A stretch of 64,000 nucleotides of DNA from Candidatus Rhodoluna planktonica (GCF_001854225.1 NZ_CP015208.1:682001-746000); one strand, 5' to 3'; positions 38,093 to 48,479 are shown, counted from the first letter of the stretch. Notes: generated by a model not told the origin, from the sequence alone. A program made the numbers and translations.

Positions 38093-39446
38093 AAGCACCG
38101 CGAGATCGGTGGCGCTTGCACTTTTGCAGGCCGTTGAGTTCGATGACGCCTACGCAAATTTACTGCTACCAAAACTTGTCTCTAAAGCAGCGCTCAGCTC
38201 ACGCGATGCAGCGCTCGCCCAAGAACTCGCTTACGGAACGCTGCGTTGGCAACTTTTTTACGATCGAGTGATTGAAGAATGTGCGCAACGATATTCTGAC
38301 GAGATTGATCTTGATGCGCTGATCATTCTGCGCCTTGGAGCACACCAGCTTTTGGCCACCCGGATACCGCCACACGCCGCTTTGAGTGAAACTGTCGAAT
38401 TAGCCAAGAAAAATCTAAAACCTAGCGCCATCGGTTTCATCAACGGGGTTCTGCGACGAGTAAGCGAGCGTGACCGCGATACCTGGGAAGAAATCATCCT
38501 CGAGCACACCGAAGGCAAGTACGAATACCTAGCAGTTAAGTATTCGCACCCAATTTGGGTGGTAAAAGCTCTAGAGCAATCGCTAAAACTGGACAAACAA
38601 GAATCACGAATCGAATCACTGCTGGCAGCCGACAACATCCCGGCAAAGATTGCACTGGTCGCCCTGCCAGGTTTGGACGCAAGCACTCAAGGGCTGCAGG
38701 TTGGTTCAGCCAGCCCGATCGGTTTCATCCTCAACTCGGGTGACCCAAGCGAGTTAGAATCTGTGGCCGATAGCAGCCTTCGAGTTCAGGATGAGGGCTC
38801 TCAACTAGCGGCCTTGGCGCTATCACGCCTAGATAAAATTTCCGACAATGAGCGCTGGTTAGACATGTGCGCCGGCCCAGGTGGAAAAGCGGCTCTGCTG
38901 GCAGCTGAGGCTGTTCAGTCGGGGGCAACCTTGGTCTGCAACGAAGTTTCGCAACACCGCACCGAATTGGTTCGAAAAGCCTTGAGGGCAATACGTGGCA
39001 ATGTTTCTATTCGAACCGGCGATGGCCGGCAAATCGGTCAGCTTGAACCGGCCAGCTACGACCGCATTTTGTTGGATGCTCCGTGCACTGGTTTAGGCGC
39101 GCTCAGACGTCGACCGGAAGCGCGTTGGCGAAAATCTCCGGATGATGTATCGGAATTGGCACAACTGCAGTGGGAGTTGATCGATTCGGCAATTCAAGCT
39201 CTAAAGCCTGGTGGATATCTCGCCTATGTCACCTGTTCACCGCACCCGGGCGAGACGGCGGCGATTGTTGACAAAGCACTAAAGAACTTCCCTCATGACC
39301 TAGCAATCATCGATGCAACCGATGTGGTTTCGAAACTAAGCCCAGCCCTTGACCTTCCCCGAAATCGCAAAACGGTGCAACTCTGGCCCGATCGCGACGG
39401 AACTGACGCAATGTTTATTAGCCTGTTTCGAAAATCAAACGCATAG
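38085..39446 (+). CDS. rsmB: 16S rRNA m5C967 methyltransferase RsmB (Fmu/Sun)
   Basis: SAM-dependent rRNA cytosine-5 methyltransferase (453 aa). An N-terminal NusB-like RNA-binding domain (about residues 1-130) precedes the Rossmann methyltransferase domain. SAM-binding CAGPGGKAALLA, DAPCTGLGALRRRPEARW and the second catalytic cysteine Cys384 in YVTCSPHPGET are visible. ATG 38085 is preferred over the TTG one codon earlier. It overlaps fmt by 8 nt, a conserved pairing of initiation and ribosome modification genes. Confidence 0.94.
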   Translation: MSKSTARSVALALLQAVEFDDAYANLLLPKLVSKAALSSRDAALAQELAYGTLRWQLFYDRVIEECAQRYSDEIDLDALIILRLGAHQLLATRIPPHAALSETVELAKKNLKPSAIGFINGVLRRVSERDRDTWEEIILEHTEGKYEYLAVKYSHPIWVVKALEQSLKLDKQESRIESLLAADNIPAKIALVALPGLDASTQGLQVGSASPIGFILNSGDPSELESVADSSLRVQDEGSQLAALALSRLDKISDNERWLDMCAGPGGKAALLAAEAVQSGATLVCNEVSQHRTELVRKALRAIRGNVSIRTGDGRQIGQLEPASYDRILLDAPCTGLGALRRRPEARWRKSPDDVSELAQLQWELIDSAIQALKPGGYLAYVTCSPHPGETAAIVDKALKNFPHDLAIIDATDVVSKLSPALDLPRNRKTVQLWPDRDGTDAMFISLFRKSNA

Positions 39447-39449
39447 TAT
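39444..39449 (+). promoter_or_regulatory. Candidate leaderless -10 box of rpe
   Basis: TAGTAT (four of six matches to TATAAT) starts inside the rsmB stop codon and ends exactly 6 nt before GTG 39456. This supports GTG rather than the TTG at 39450 as the rpe start. No -35 hexamer is convincing. Confidence 0.45.
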
Positions 39450-39455
39450 TTGCTC

Positions 39456-40118
39456 GTGATCAGAATTAATCCATCGATTCTCTCGGCAGACTTCATGAAC
39501 TTGGCCGATGAACTGCAGAGCGTTTCAACTGCCGACTTGATCCACGTGGATGTCATGGACAATCATTTTGTTCCCAATCTCACTTTTGGACCACCAGTGG
39601 TTAGACAAATTCAAGATGTTTCGGCAAAACCGCTGGACATCCACTTGATGATTGAAAATGTTGACCGTTGGGCCCCCGAGTACGCCGAAATGGGTGCTTT
39701 TTCGGTCACATTTCACCTAGAGGCAACGAGTGAACCTTTCGAACTCGCCCGCAAACTACGAAGCATCGGCGCTAGAGCTGGAATTGCTATCAAGCCGAAT
39801 ACGCCGGTAGAGCCGCTACTAGAACACCTTTCCGAGTTCGACCAACTATTGGTGATGACCGTAGAACCAGGGTTTGGCGGCCAAAAACTCATTCAAGAAA
39901 CATTGCCCAAGGTCGCGGCCGCTCGAAGGCGCATTCTTCGTGAAAGCGCCGCTGTATGGCTTCAAGTTGATGGCGGCATCGACGAATCCAACATTGCCCA
40001 GGTGTCAGAGCTGGGGGCCGACACTTTTGTTGCCGGAAGCGCGGTCTTCAATAAACTCGATAGAGCCAGCCAAATCGAGCAGCTTCGTTCACTGGCTAAT
40101 GCCGGGCATCGCCACTGA
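39456..40118 (+). CDS. rpe: Ribulose-phosphate 3-epimerase
   Basis: Interconverts ribulose 5-phosphate and xylulose 5-phosphate, feeding the pentose phosphate pools used by the his and trp genes downstream (220 aa). Signatures are NPSILSADFMNL, HVDVMDNHFVPNLTFGP, LDIHLMIENVDRW and the phosphate-binding VDGGIDESN. The start is ambiguous: GTG 39456 (preferred, 6 nt after a TAGTAT box) or TTG 39450; neither has a Shine-Dalgarno. Riboflavin genes that often follow rpe in actinobacteria are absent. Confidence 0.94.
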   Translation: MIRINPSILSADFMNLADELQSVSTADLIHVDVMDNHFVPNLTFGPPVVRQIQDVSAKPLDIHLMIENVDRWAPEYAEMGAFSVTFHLEATSEPFELARKLRSIGARAGIAIKPNTPVEPLLEHLSEFDQLLVMTVEPGFGGQKLIQETLPKVAAARRRILRESAAVWLQVDGGIDESNIAQVSELGADTFVAGSAVFNKLDRASQIEQLRSLANAGHRH

Positions 40119-40142
40119 AGCCAAGCCTGCCTCCAGGCAAGG

Positions 40143-40148
40143 TAACCT
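40143..40148 (+). promoter_or_regulatory. Candidate leaderless -10 box of hisE
   Basis: TAACCT ends 6 nt before the hisE ATG, with no Shine-Dalgarno between. A small hairpin, GCCTG/CAGGC (40125-40138), just upstream has no T-run and is not a convincing terminator. No clear -35. Confidence 0.45.
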
Positions 40149-40154
40149 TGATGC

Positions 40155-40418
40155 ATGACCACCTTCAACGAATTATTCAGTCAAATTTCTGAGCGAGCAG
40201 TGCAGCGCCCCGAAAATTCGGAAACTACGAAGTGGTTAGATGCCGGAGTTCATGCCATCGGCAAAAAGATCGTTGAGGAGGCCGCTGAGGTTTGGATGGC
40301 CGCGGAATACGAAAGTAACGAACGCTGCGCCGAAGAAATGTCGCAGTTGATCTATCACATTCAAGTGATGATGGCAGCTAAAAATATTTCTCTAGAAGAG
40401 TTGGAGGCAAACTTCTAA
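40155..40418 (+). CDS. hisE: Phosphoribosyl-ATP pyrophosphatase
   Basis: Second step of histidine synthesis (87 aa), an all-helical MazG-like enzyme. The metal-binding acidic motif is visible in [17 protein letters not shown] and [14 protein letters not shown]. It is a separate gene, not fused to hisI as in enterobacteria. The final A of its TAA is the first base of the hisG ATG. Confidence 0.95.
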   Translation: MTTFNELFSQISERAVQRPENSETTKWLDAGVHAIGKKIVEEAAEVWMAAEYESNERCAEEMSQLIYHIQVMMAAKNISLEELEANF

Positions 40419-41257
40419 TGCTTAGAGTTGCCGTTCCAAACAAGGGAATTTTGTCGGAAACCGCAATAGTTATGCTGCGCGAGGCTGGCTACACCACAAG
40501 ACGAGACCCAAAAGATCTGCACGTGGTTGATACCCAGAACGACATAGAGTTTTTCTACCTTAGACCAAGGGACATTGCGACCTATGTTGGTTCAGGTTCG
40601 CTCGACGCCGGTTTCACTGGTTTAGACCTGCTGAGAGATAGTCGCTCCGAAGCCAATTCCGTCGCTGATCTAGGATTTGGCGGTTCTACATTTAGGTTTG
40701 CGGGTCCGGTGGGCAGATTCCAATCGATCGAGCAGCTTGGTGGCCTAAGGGTTGCGACCGCGTATCCGCACCTTGTCGAAGACTTTCTTGCCGAGCACCA
40801 GATTTCCGCCAAGATCGTTCAACTAGACGGCGCCGTTGAAGTGGCCGTTCGGTTGGGCGTCGCTGATGCGGTTGCCGATGTTGTTTCTACCGGCAACACC
40901 CTGCGTCAAGCGGGCCTCGAAATTTTCGGTCCGGTGATCCTCCAAAGTTCAGCTCAACTGATTGTGTCGCCCAAGGTAGTTGACGAACACCAGCAGTTAC
41001 TGCGCAGAATGCAAGGCGTACTAGTCGCTCGCGAGTACGTAATCTTCGATTACGACTGCCCAACCGCACTGGTCGAAGAAGCGGCGAAGATTACTCCTGG
41101 AATCGAATCGCCCACAGTTTCACCGCTGCGCGATGAAGATTGGGTTGCGGTCAGATCACTGGTAAAAACCAGTGAAACCAATGCCAAAATGGATGAACTC
41201 TACGCTCTCGGGGCAAGAGCAATCTTGGTTAGCGCTATTCACGCCGCGAGAATCTAG
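40418..41257 (+). CDS. hisG: ATP phosphoribosyltransferase (long form)
   Basis: First committed and feedback-controlled step of histidine synthesis (279 aa). The periplasmic-binding-protein-like catalytic part includes [10 protein letters not shown] and [14 protein letters not shown], which holds the PRPP-binding loop. The C-terminal ACT-like domain, used for histidine feedback in the long form, covers about the last 75 residues. No hisZ is required for this form. It overlaps hisE and hisF by 1 nt each. Confidence 0.95.
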   Translation: MLRVAVPNKGILSETAIVMLREAGYTTRRDPKDLHVVDTQNDIEFFYLRPRDIATYVGSGSLDAGFTGLDLLRDSRSEANSVADLGFGGSTFRFAGPVGRFQSIEQLGGLRVATAYPHLVEDFLAEHQISAKIVQLDGAVEVAVRLGVADAVADVVSTGNTLRQAGLEIFGPVILQSSAQLIVSPKVVDEHQQLLRRMQGVLVAREYVIFDYDCPTALVEEAAKITPGIESPTVSPLRDEDWVAVRSLVKTSETNAKMDELYALGARAILVSAIHAARI

Positions 41258-42018
41258 TGTCATTAGCAATCCGAGTTATTCCGTGCCTGGACGTGGCCGA
41301 GGGCCGCGTGGTCAAAGGTGTCAACTTCCTGAACCTCAAAGACGCGGGTGATCCGATTGAGTTGGCCAGCCGTTATTATCGCGATGGGGCAGATGAGCTC
41401 ACTTTCCTCGATGTCAAGGCAACAGTCGACAACCGAAGCACAATGTATGACCTGGTCACTGCATGTGCGGAACAGCTTTTTATCCCGCTAACTGTAGGTG
41501 GGGGAATTCGTGCGGTGGATGACGTTGCCCGACTGCTGGGTGCCGGAGCAGACAAAGTTTCGGTCGGATCGGCTGGAATCAGCAATCCGAACCTGCTTTC
41601 TGAAATCGCTAACCGATTTGGCAATCAGGTACTGGTGATATCCCTCGATCTGAAGCGATCGGCGAAGACCGACTCCGGCTTCGTGGTGACAACACACGGT
41701 GGCCGCGAGGAAACGAATCTCGACGCTATTACCTGGGTTAAACAGACAATCGAGCTGGGGGCCGGAGAACTACTGGTGAACAGCATCGACGCCGACGGTA
41801 CTCGTGAAGGATTCGACCTTGAAATGCTCGCGGCTATGCGCGAAATTTCACCGGTACCCGTGATCGCTTCAGGTGGCGCAGGCAGTGCAGCCGATTTTGC
41901 ACCTGCTGCCAAAGCCGGTGCCAATGCAATTTTGGCTGCTTCAATTTTTCACGAGGGTTCAGTCTCGATTGCCCAAGCAAAACAAAACCTGCGCGAGCAC
42001 GGATTTGAAACGAGGTAA
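41257..42018 (+). CDS. hisF: Imidazole glycerol phosphate synthase cyclase subunit HisF
   Basis: TIM-barrel cyclase (253 aa) that uses ammonia from HisH to make imidazole glycerol phosphate and AICAR. The first catalytic aspartate is Asp12 in [14 protein letters not shown]; the second lies in [18 protein letters not shown] and [11 protein letters not shown] bind the phosphates. The GTG start uses the last base of the hisG stop. hisH, hisA, hisB, hisC and hisD are not in the window. Confidence 0.96.
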   Translation: MSLAIRVIPCLDVAEGRVVKGVNFLNLKDAGDPIELASRYYRDGADELTFLDVKATVDNRSTMYDLVTACAEQLFIPLTVGGGIRAVDDVARLLGAGADKVSVGSAGISNPNLLSEIANRFGNQVLVISLDLKRSAKTDSGFVVTTHGGREETNLDAITWVKQTIELGAGELLVNSIDADGTREGFDLEMLAAMREISPVPVIASGGAGSAADFAPAAKAGANAILAASIFHEGSVSIAQAKQNLREHGFETR

Positions 42019-42020
42019 AA

Positions 42021-42377
42021 ATGGCCATTGACCGTGATGTTCTAGAAACCGTTCAGTTCAATTCCGCCGGTTTGGTTCCAGCAATCATCCAGAGCTTCGA
42101 AAGCAAACGAGTTTTGATGATGGCTTGGATGACCAAAGAGTCTCTCGGGCTAACCCTAGAACGCGGCGAAACCGTGTTTTTCAGTCGCTCTAGAAATGAA
42201 CTGTGGCACAAGGGCGCAACCAGTGGCAATACCCAGAAGGTTGTGTCTGTCGAACTCGACTGCGATGCCGACACTCTACTGATCCAAGTGATAGAAGCCG
42301 GTCCGGCTTGCCACACCGATGCCGAGTCATGCTTCGATGTTGCCACTATTTATCTGAAGAGTGACGATGAAAACTAA
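42021..42377 (+). CDS. hisI: Phosphoribosyl-AMP cyclohydrolase
   Basis: Zinc enzyme of the third histidine step (118 aa). Conserved segments are [26 protein letters not shown] and [14 protein letters not shown]. The metal-binding Cys set lies in [11 protein letters not shown] and [12 protein letters not shown]. It is 2 nt after hisF. The 3' end overlaps trpE by 11 nt, tying his and trp genes into one transcript. Confidence 0.95.
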   Translation: MAIDRDVLETVQFNSAGLVPAIIQSFESKRVLMMAWMTKESLGLTLERGETVFFSRSRNELWHKGATSGNTQKVVSVELDCDADTLLIQVIEAGPACHTDAESCFDVATIYLKSDDEN

Positions 42378-43887
42378 CCTCAACTACTCGCTAGCCGAAG
42401 TCTCAAAGCTCGCCGAAAACTTCAACGTCATTCCGGTCATTCAGACCCTATTCAGCGGTACCGAAACGCCAATCTCCATTTTTGAGAAACTGGCAGCCAA
42501 CCGGCCCGGCAGTTTTCTACTCGAATCGGCTGAGCAGGGTGTTTGGGCTCGCTATAGTTTCGTCGGGGTTCGAAACCGTGGATTCTTGAATGAGGACCAA
42601 GGGGGAAGCCTAACTTGGACTTCACCGCAGGGATACCCGGCCCTGCCAGATGGTCAGCATCTGCCAGCTGACTCGCTCGACGCAATAGCTCAAATCAATG
42701 GCAGTTGGAAAGCTGCGCACGACCCAACTGCCCCCAGCCTGACTTCAGGTCTAGTCGGTCTTATGGGCTGGGATGTCATCAGAAAAATCGAAAAACTTGG
42801 CCCTGCTAAGAATGCCGATTTCATCAGTCCGACCATAGCCTTTGCGATGCTCCAAGATTTGGTAATTATTGACCACCTCGAAAGTGCAGTGATGTTCGTG
42901 TCGAACATTTACACACCCGATGTCGAATCAATTGAATTGGGCTATGAACAAGCCATAGGTCGAATTGCTGAAATGCTGTCGGATGCAAAAAAACCACATT
43001 CAACACTTTTAGCTGATATCGATACGACCGTCTCACCGGACAGCAGTCAACGCACTTCAAAGCAGGAGTTTTTCGAAGCTATCGAAAAGGCTAAGCACTA
43101 CGTTCGAATCGGTGATGTTTTCCAGGTTGTTATTTCTCAGCGCTTCGACATTGCCACTGAGACAGCACCCCTCGAGGCCTACCGGGTACTTCGAGCACTC
43201 AATCCAAGCCCCTACATGTATTACCTCAACTTCGAGGATGCTTCCGGCCCCTATGCGGTGGTCGGATCATCGCCGGAATCTTTGGTGGCAGTAGCAAACC
43301 GACACGCAGTCACGCATCCAATCGCCGGTTCTAGACCTAGGGGACAGTCGCTGGAAAACGACGTTGAATTAGCGCAGTCACTGCTAGCCGATCAAAAAGA
43401 GCGCGCGGAACACCTGATGCTGGTCGATCTGGCGAGAAATGACCTACTGAAAGTTTGTGAGCCTGAGACCGTTGTGGTCACTGAATTCATGCAAATCCAT
43501 CGTTACAGCCACGTCATGCATCTAGTTTCGACGGTAGAGGGGGATCTCGCCGAGGAAATGACTGCCATCGATGCATTTAGGGCGACTTTTCCCGCGGGAA
43601 CACTGTCGGGTGCCCCTAAACCAAGAGCACTTCAGATTATCGATGAGCTCGAACCAGCGGCGAGAGGTTTGTACGGCGGGGTGGTTGGCTACTTTGACTT
43701 CCACGGTAATGCTGATCTGGCAATTGCAATCAGAACCGCGTTTATCAGAAATTCTGTCGCACATATTCAAGCCGGGGCCGGACTGGTGCTTGATTCGGTT
43801 CCCGAATCGGAATACCTAGAGACAGTTAACAAGGCATCTGCTCCTGCCAGAGCAATCACCGCGGCAAACAACATGGTGGCCCGATGA
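42367..43887 (+). CDS. trpE: Anthranilate synthase component I
   Basis: Chorismate plus ammonia to anthranilate (506 aa). The LLES tryptophan-feedback element is at residues 51-54 in [13 protein letters not shown]. The active-site region shows [25 protein letters not shown] and [14 protein letters not shown] 42367 is preferred; an in-frame GTG two codons earlier is possible. trpG and trpD are not adjacent. No trp leader peptide or attenuator can exist directly upstream because the start lies within hisI. Confidence 0.95.
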   Translation: MKTNLNYSLAEVSKLAENFNVIPVIQTLFSGTETPISIFEKLAANRPGSFLLESAEQGVWARYSFVGVRNRGFLNEDQGGSLTWTSPQGYPALPDGQHLPADSLDAIAQINGSWKAAHDPTAPSLTSGLVGLMGWDVIRKIEKLGPAKNADFISPTIAFAMLQDLVIIDHLESAVMFVSNIYTPDVESIELGYEQAIGRIAEMLSDAKKPHSTLLADIDTTVSPDSSQRTSKQEFFEAIEKAKHYVRIGDVFQVVISQRFDIATETAPLEAYRVLRALNPSPYMYYLNFEDASGPYAVVGSSPESLVAVANRHAVTHPIAGSRPRGQSLENDVELAQSLLADQKERAEHLMLVDLARNDLLKVCEPETVVVTEFMQIHRYSHVMHLVSTVEGDLAEEMTAIDAFRATFPAGTLSGAPKPRALQIIDELEPAARGLYGGVVGYFDFHGNADLAIAIRTAFIRNSVAHIQAGAGLVLDSVPESEYLETVNKASAPARAITAANNMVAR

Positions 43888-44453
43888 GACTAAACCGAAG
43901 AAACTCATTCGCCTTTAGCTCTCTGCTGCTCGCTCTAATTTGGGGTTGTGCCTCTCAGCCGTGGTATCGCGTTGATATGAACGTTGACGGAAAAGTCACA
44001 GAGTTAGCCAAGTTCTCTGGCCTCCAAGCCTGGCCTAGCCTAAGCTCGAGCTTCTTGGTTTTGCTTGCTGCACTTGTGGTTAGCCTATTGAGTTCAAAAA
44101 AGTTTCAGCGCATCATCTTCGCCCTGCAGGGACTGTTCACTCTTTTTGTACTGTCAGCCATAGTTTTTCCCGGGCTGCAAACATCGTCTGAAAATGCCCC
44201 TCCAGCCATCCTTGGCGAAATCGAGAAACTGACCGGAATTGCTCAACAGCACGGTTTGAGCGGAGTTGAGCTTCAACTCTCATTTTGGCCGACCGCTACT
44301 TTAGTTTCTATCTTTGGCTACTTTGCCCTTCTGGGTGCAATTTTCATGGTTCAACCAAAGTGGCCAAACCCAACCAAGCGCTATGCGCCAACTGAAGAAA
44401 CTGCAGAAGACACCATCTCGCTCTGGGAATCTCAGCGTGAGAAGAAGTCGTAG
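43884..44453 (+). CDS. Trp-operon-associated membrane protein (TIGR02234/Trp_oprn_chp type)
   Basis: 189 aa with about four transmembrane helices: near residues 10-27 (ending ASQPW), 54-71, 77-95 and 133-152. A short cytosolic tail rich in Glu and Lys follows. Membrane proteins of this shape are consistently found inside actinobacterial trp operons between trpE and trpC. The substrate is unknown; transport of an aromatic compound is often guessed but unproven. ATG overlaps the trpE stop by 4 nt. Confidence 0.85.
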   Translation: MRLNRRNSFAFSSLLLALIWGCASQPWYRVDMNVDGKVTELAKFSGLQAWPSLSSSFLVLLAALVVSLLSSKKFQRIIFALQGLFTLFVLSAIVFPGLQTSSENAPPAILGEIEKLTGIAQQHGLSGVELQLSFWPTATLVSIFGYFALLGAIFMVQPKWPNPTKRYAPTEETAEDTISLWESQREKKS

Positions 44454-44481
44454 AATTGTTTCGGAACAAGGAAGGCCAATA

Positions 44482-44703
44482 ATGTCTGAAAACCTAAACG
44501 ATCCTGGTCACGGCGACTCGGTTGCTTCATGGACAACCGTAATCATCATCATGATTGCCTTTGCTTTGGGAACCCTATTTTTCTGGTTTGATCAAGCAGC
44601 GTTGGTTTGGGCATCGGCTGGGCTCGCGGTGGTCGGTCTGATCGTTGGTCTCGCTCTAAAGCGCATGGGCTACGGCGTCGGCGGCTCAAAGTCCAAGAAA
44701 TAA
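44482..44703 (+). CDS. Small HGxxPAAW-family-like membrane protein
   Basis: 73 aa. A polar N-terminus with the motif PGHGDSVASWTTV is followed by two predicted transmembrane helices (about 19-35 and 40-58) and a Gly/Lys-rich tail. The HG...AsW motif and the location between the Trp membrane protein and trpC match a small conserved actinobacterial family of unknown function. AAGGAAGG lies about 7 nt upstream of the ATG. Its constant pairing with the preceding protein suggests they may act together. Confidence 0.82.
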   Translation: MSENLNDPGHGDSVASWTTVIIIMIAFALGTLFFWFDQAALVWASAGLAVVGLIVGLALKRMGYGVGGSKSKK

Positions 44704-44705
44704 AC

Positions 44706-45476
44706 ATGCTCGAATCCCTCTACGCGGGATCAATTGAAGATGCAGCCAAGCGAGCCGAGCAGGTTTCACTTAACGATATTGAGCGAATGGCACTCGCTGC
44801 AAAACCACCCCTAGACGCTCTCGAAGCCTTTGCACCCGCAAAACACATCAAGGTGCTAGCCGAAGTTAAACGAGCAAGTCCTTCGCGTGGCCAAATGGCT
44901 GAAATCTCGGATCCGGCAAATCTGGCCGAAGTTTACGCACAAAATGGTGCCTCGGGAATCAGCGTGCTCACCGAGGAGCGAAAGTTCAAAGGTTCGCTTC
45001 ACGATCTAGACGCTGTTAGACATCGAGTTGAAGTTCCGCTACTTAGAAAAGACTTCATCGCCAACGAATACCAGATTCTCGAAGCGCGCGCTCACGGAGC
45101 CGACATCATCCTGCTTATTGTTGCTGGGCTGCCGCCCAAGCGACTGATCGAACTGCAGCACTTCACTGAAGAGTTGAACATGTTGCCATTTCTTGAGACC
45201 CATTCCGAGGATGAAGCCAAGTTCGCCATCGACACTGGAGCCCAGTTCATCGGCGTAAATGCTCGAGATCTGTCGACTTTCGAGACCGACCGCAATTTAT
45301 TTGGCAAATTAGTTGAGCTATTTCCGGCAAACGTAATAAAGGTTGCCGAGTCGGCCGTTCGCAGCGCTGACGATGTCAGGCACTACCGTCAGGCAGGCGC
45401 CGATGTAGTTTTGGTCGGCGAAGCATTGGTCACAAACGATGCAGCCAAGTTGTTAGCCGAATTTACGGCAATTTAA
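44706..45476 (+). CDS. trpC: Indole-3-glycerol phosphate synthase
   Basis: Closes the indole ring (256 aa, TIM barrel, stand-alone form not fused to trpF). Catalytic segments are [54 protein letters not shown] and [11 protein letters not shown] 44706 is 2 nt after the preceding stop and gives the usual N-terminus; an extended in-frame reading from 44607 overlaps the previous gene and has no family character. Confidence 0.95.
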   Translation: MLESLYAGSIEDAAKRAEQVSLNDIERMALAAKPPLDALEAFAPAKHIKVLAEVKRASPSRGQMAEISDPANLAEVYAQNGASGISVLTEERKFKGSLHDLDAVRHRVEVPLLRKDFIANEYQILEARAHGADIILLIVAGLPPKRLIELQHFTEELNMLPFLETHSEDEAKFAIDTGAQFIGVNARDLSTFETDRNLFGKLVELFPANVIKVAESAVRSADDVRHYRQAGADVVLVGEALVTNDAAKLLAEFTAI

Positions 45477-45482
45477 TCGACT

Positions 45483-45488
45483 TACAAT
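45483..45488 (+). promoter_or_regulatory. Candidate -10 box of trpB
   Basis: TACAAT matches the -10 consensus at five of six positions and ends 7 nt before the trpB ATG. No Shine-Dalgarno is present. It would give an extra leaderless trpBA-lgt transcript inside the operon. The 19-nt trpC-trpB gap is large for this region. Confidence 0.4.
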
Positions 45489-45495
45489 TATCAGC

Positions 45496-46701
45496 ATGAC
45501 AAATCTACGCGAACAGGTTGGACCCTATTTTGGCGAGTTTGGCGGAAGGTTTGTTCCAGAATCACTAATCGCCGCACTCGACGAATTAGACGCTACCTAC
45601 CAGACTGCTAAGAACGATCCAACATTCCAAATTGAGCTGGCCGAACTGCACCGCACCTACACCGGTCGACCTTCGATAATCACCGAAGCTAAGCGCTTCG
45701 CAGAGCATGCCGGTGACATCCGTATTTTTCTAAAGCGCGAAGACCTAAATCACACCGGTAGTCACAAAATTAACAATGTGCTAGGCCAGGCGCTTTTGGC
45801 CAAGCGGATGGGTAAACAGCGAATTATCGCCGAAACCGGAGCCGGACAACACGGTGTTGCCAGTGCAACTGCGGCTGCGCTTTTTGGGCTCGAGTGCGTC
45901 GTTTACATGGGTGAGCTTGACACCGAAAGACAAGCCTTGAACGTCGCTCGAATGAAGCTACTTGGAGCCGAAGTCGTTCCGGTAACAACCGGCAGTAGAA
46001 CACTAAAAGATGCAATCAACGAGGCTTTGCGTGACTGGGTCACCAATGTTGAATCGACCCATTACCTGCTCGGTACCGTCGCCGGACCGCACCCGTTCCC
46101 AACCATGGTTCGTGACTTTCATAGCATCATCGGTATTGAGGCAAGAGAGCAAATGCTTTCTGAGTACGGCTTTTTACCAACCGCTTTGGCGGCCTGTGTC
46201 GGCGGTGGCTCAAACGCCATCGGACTATTCCACGCCTTCCTCGATGACGAGGACGTGCAAATCTTCGGATTCGAAGCCGCTGGCGAAGGCATCGAAACTG
46301 AGCGCCACGCTGCCACACTCTCAAAGGGCCGTCCCGGAGTGTTACACGGCGCGAAGAGCTACATGCTTCAAGATGAGGATGGGCAGACGAGGGAATCACA
46401 CTCGATTTCTGCCGGCCTCGACTACCCAGGCGTTGGCCCAGAGCACTCTTGGCTAAAAGACATCGGCCGCGCCAACTACTGGGGTATTTCAGATGCTGAA
46501 GCCATGTCTGCACTGCGACTCCTAAGCCAAACCGAAGGTATTATCCCCGCTATCGAAACCTCGCACGCCCTTGCCGGAGCGCTAAAACTTGGCAACCACC
46601 TGCCAGCCGGATCTAGCGTGCTGGTAAACCTAAGCGGCCGCGGCGATAAAGACATGGAAACCGCAGGACGCTACTTCGGGCTTCTAGGAGACAAGCAATG
46701 A
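45496..46701 (+). CDS. trpB: Tryptophan synthase beta subunit
   Basis: PLP enzyme joining indole and serine (401 aa). Lys91 in [15 protein letters not shown] is the Schiff-base lysine. The PLP-phosphate loop [10 protein letters not shown] and the EDLNHTGSH and AETGAGQHG motifs are intact. It overlaps trpA by 4 nt, as expected for a stoichiometric complex. Confidence 0.97.
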   Translation: MTNLREQVGPYFGEFGGRFVPESLIAALDELDATYQTAKNDPTFQIELAELHRTYTGRPSIITEAKRFAEHAGDIRIFLKREDLNHTGSHKINNVLGQALLAKRMGKQRIIAETGAGQHGVASATAAALFGLECVVYMGELDTERQALNVARMKLLGAEVVPVTTGSRTLKDAINEALRDWVTNVESTHYLLGTVAGPHPFPTMVRDFHSIIGIEAREQMLSEYGFLPTALAACVGGGSNAIGLFHAFLDDEDVQIFGFEAAGEGIETERHAATLSKGRPGVLHGAKSYMLQDEDGQTRESHSISAGLDYPGVGPEHSWLKDIGRANYWGISDAEAMSALRLLSQTEGIIPAIETSHALAGALKLGNHLPAGSSVLVNLSGRGDKDMETAGRYFGLLGDKQ

Positions 46702-47483
46702 GTCAAACTGAAACAGTTTTGCGTTCCAACAAGCTTGCCAACCAAGGCTCTCTAGTTGGCTATTTTCCAGCCGGCTATCCAACTTTTGACGAATCAGTCG
46801 CAGCAGCCGTAGCCATGTGCAAAAACGGTGTCGATGTTTTAGAGCTGGGTGTTCCATATAGCGATCCGGTCATGGACGGTCCGGTCATTCAAGAGGCAAC
46901 CGAACAGGCTTTGTCAAACGGATTCAAACTTCGCCAGGTATTTGACGCGGTCAAGGCCATTAGGGAACAGGTCGATACTCCGGTATTGGTGATGACCTAC
47001 TGGAACCCGGTTATTTCATATGGCGTTCGACGTTTCGCCGAAGACCTAAAGGCAGCCGGGGGAGCCGGGTTGATTACGCCCGATTTGATTCCCGATGAAG
47101 CATCCGAGTGGATCGAAATTGCGGATGAGCTCGATTTAGATCGTGTCTTTTTGGCTGCGCCCACTTCGACTCCAGAGCGAGCGAAACAGGCGGCCGAATC
47201 CAGTCGCGGGTTCGTTTACGCAGTCTCAACCATGGGCATAACCGGCACCCGCGAGCAGTTAGATTCTTACGCGAAGCAGGTAGTTTCTAATGTTCAAAGC
47301 GTTGCACCAGAGTCGCTAACCGCGGTCGGTATCGGAATTTCGACCTCAGATCAGGTGGTCGCTGTCAACGAATACGCGGATGGTGCAATCGTGGGCTCGG
47401 CTTTTGTTAAGGCTTACCAGCACGGTGCACTTCCGGAACTCACCGCAAAAGTGCAAGAACTAGCCAAAGGACTGAAAAACTAA
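46698..47483 (+). CDS. trpA: Tryptophan synthase alpha subunit
   Basis: Releases indole from indole-3-glycerol phosphate (261 aa). Catalytic Glu49 and Asp60 are at the positions known from Escherichia coli ([19 protein letters not shown]). The [12 protein letters not shown] phosphate loop and [10 protein letters not shown] are conserved. ATG overlaps the trpB stop by 4 nt. The stop shares one base with the lgt start. Confidence 0.97.
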   Translation: MSQTETVLRSNKLANQGSLVGYFPAGYPTFDESVAAAVAMCKNGVDVLELGVPYSDPVMDGPVIQEATEQALSNGFKLRQVFDAVKAIREQVDTPVLVMTYWNPVISYGVRRFAEDLKAAGGAGLITPDLIPDEASEWIEIADELDLDRVFLAAPTSTPERAKQAAESSRGFVYAVSTMGITGTREQLDSYAKQVVSNVQSVAPESLTAVGIGISTSDQVVAVNEYADGAIVGSAFVKAYQHGALPELTAKVQELAKGLKN

Positions 47484-48370
47484 TGTTTACCAGCATTCCT
47501 TCACCGGAGATTAGCTTTATCGAATTGGGCCCATTGCGCGTGCATTTTTACGCCCTGTTCATCCTTGCCGGAATTGTCGCGGCGGTAATCCTCGCTGATC
47601 GTAGGTTAGTTGCCCGAGGTGCAAAGTCGGGCCTGGCTCTCGACATTGCGCTCTGGACAGTACCTTTCGGTGTAATTGGCGCCCGTATCTTCCACGTGTT
47701 GACACACCCAAACGACTATTTCTTCGAGGGTGCTGATTTGACTGCTGTTTTCCGAATCTGGGAAGGCGGTATTGCAATCTATGGAGGTCTCATCGGTGGC
47801 GCCCTAGGTGCTTTCGTCGGTGCAAGAGCAGCAGGCATAAAATTCTGGTCTTTTGCTGATGCGGTAGCTCCCGGTATTTTGCTTGCCCAGGCCCTTGGCC
47901 GATGGGGAAATTACTTCAACCAAGAACTCTTTGGTCTTCCCACAGACCTGCCTTGGGGACTAGAAATCTCTGCCGATAACCCGGCGTATCCTGCAGGTTT
48001 ACCTGAGGGTGTTTTGTTCCACCCGACGTTTATTTATGAATCGCTGTGGAGCCTAGCGGGGGTTGCTGCGCTTTTACTGCTCGACAAGAAATTCGAACTT
48101 CGCTGGGGAAAGCTATTCGGCCTCTACCTCGTTTACTACTCATTCGGCCGAATCTGGACCGAATCGATCCGAATTGACCCGTCCGAGATTATTTTGGGGT
48201 TGCGAATCAACATTTGGTCGGCGCTGCTAGGAGTTGTGGTTGGACTCACAATTTTCTTTGTGCAGAAACATCGACACACTGGTCTTGAGATTTCGGTGCT
48301 GACCAATAAAGCACTGGAAAAATCGGCTAAAAGCGAATCTGATGGACTAGACTCAAAAGACAATTCTTAG
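47483..48370 (+). CDS. lgt: Prolipoprotein diacylglyceryl transferase
   Basis: Membrane enzyme (295 aa, about seven helices) that transfers diacylglycerol to the cysteine of prelipoproteins. The Lgt signature GRWGNYFNQELFG (Arg140, Asn146) is intact, with the conserved RVHFYAL near the N-terminus and HPTFIYESLW later. The trpA-lgt link is common in actinobacteria although the functions are unrelated. It overlaps trpA by 1 nt and is followed by a weak terminator. Confidence 0.95.
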   Translation: MFTSIPSPEISFIELGPLRVHFYALFILAGIVAAVILADRRLVARGAKSGLALDIALWTVPFGVIGARIFHVLTHPNDYFFEGADLTAVFRIWEGGIAIYGGLIGGALGAFVGARAAGIKFWSFADAVAPGILLAQALGRWGNYFNQELFGLPTDLPWGLEISADNPAYPAGLPEGVLFHPTFIYESLWSLAGVAALLLLDKKFELRWGKLFGLYLVYYSFGRIWTESIRIDPSEIILGLRINIWSALLGVVVGLTIFFVQKHRHTGLEISVLTNKALEKSAKSESDGLDSKDNS

Positions 48371-48393
48371 GCCTGATCGGCATCGAATTTTGA

Positions 48394-48414
48394 GTCGTCA
48401 CAAACGACGTTTTT
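48394..48414 (+). terminator. Weak intrinsic terminator after lgt
   Basis: GTCGT/ACGAC (48394-48398 with 48404-48408, 5-nt loop) is followed by a G and a T5 run. The short stem makes this a modest terminator for the his-trp-lgt transcript. Confidence 0.5.
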
Positions 48415-48420
48415 ACTAAG

Positions 48421-48448
48421 TTTCCAGGGCCAACGCTGTCCCTAAACC
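48421..48448 (+). promoter_or_regulatory. Possible gltB promoter
   Basis: TTTCCA (48421-48426) and TAAACC (48443-48448) are separated by 16 nt. A small hairpin, AATCT/AGATT (48456-48469), lies next to the TTGGAG Shine-Dalgarno of gltB. All three elements are weak alone; position just after the lgt terminator supports them. Confidence 0.35.
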
Positions 48449-48479
48449 AAATTCAAATCTATTCAGATTGGAGTGCGCC

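Noticed and set aside
42350-42370. trp attenuator or leader peptide before trpE
   Set aside because: trpE starts inside hisI, so no leader exists; no Trp-codon run was seen upstream.
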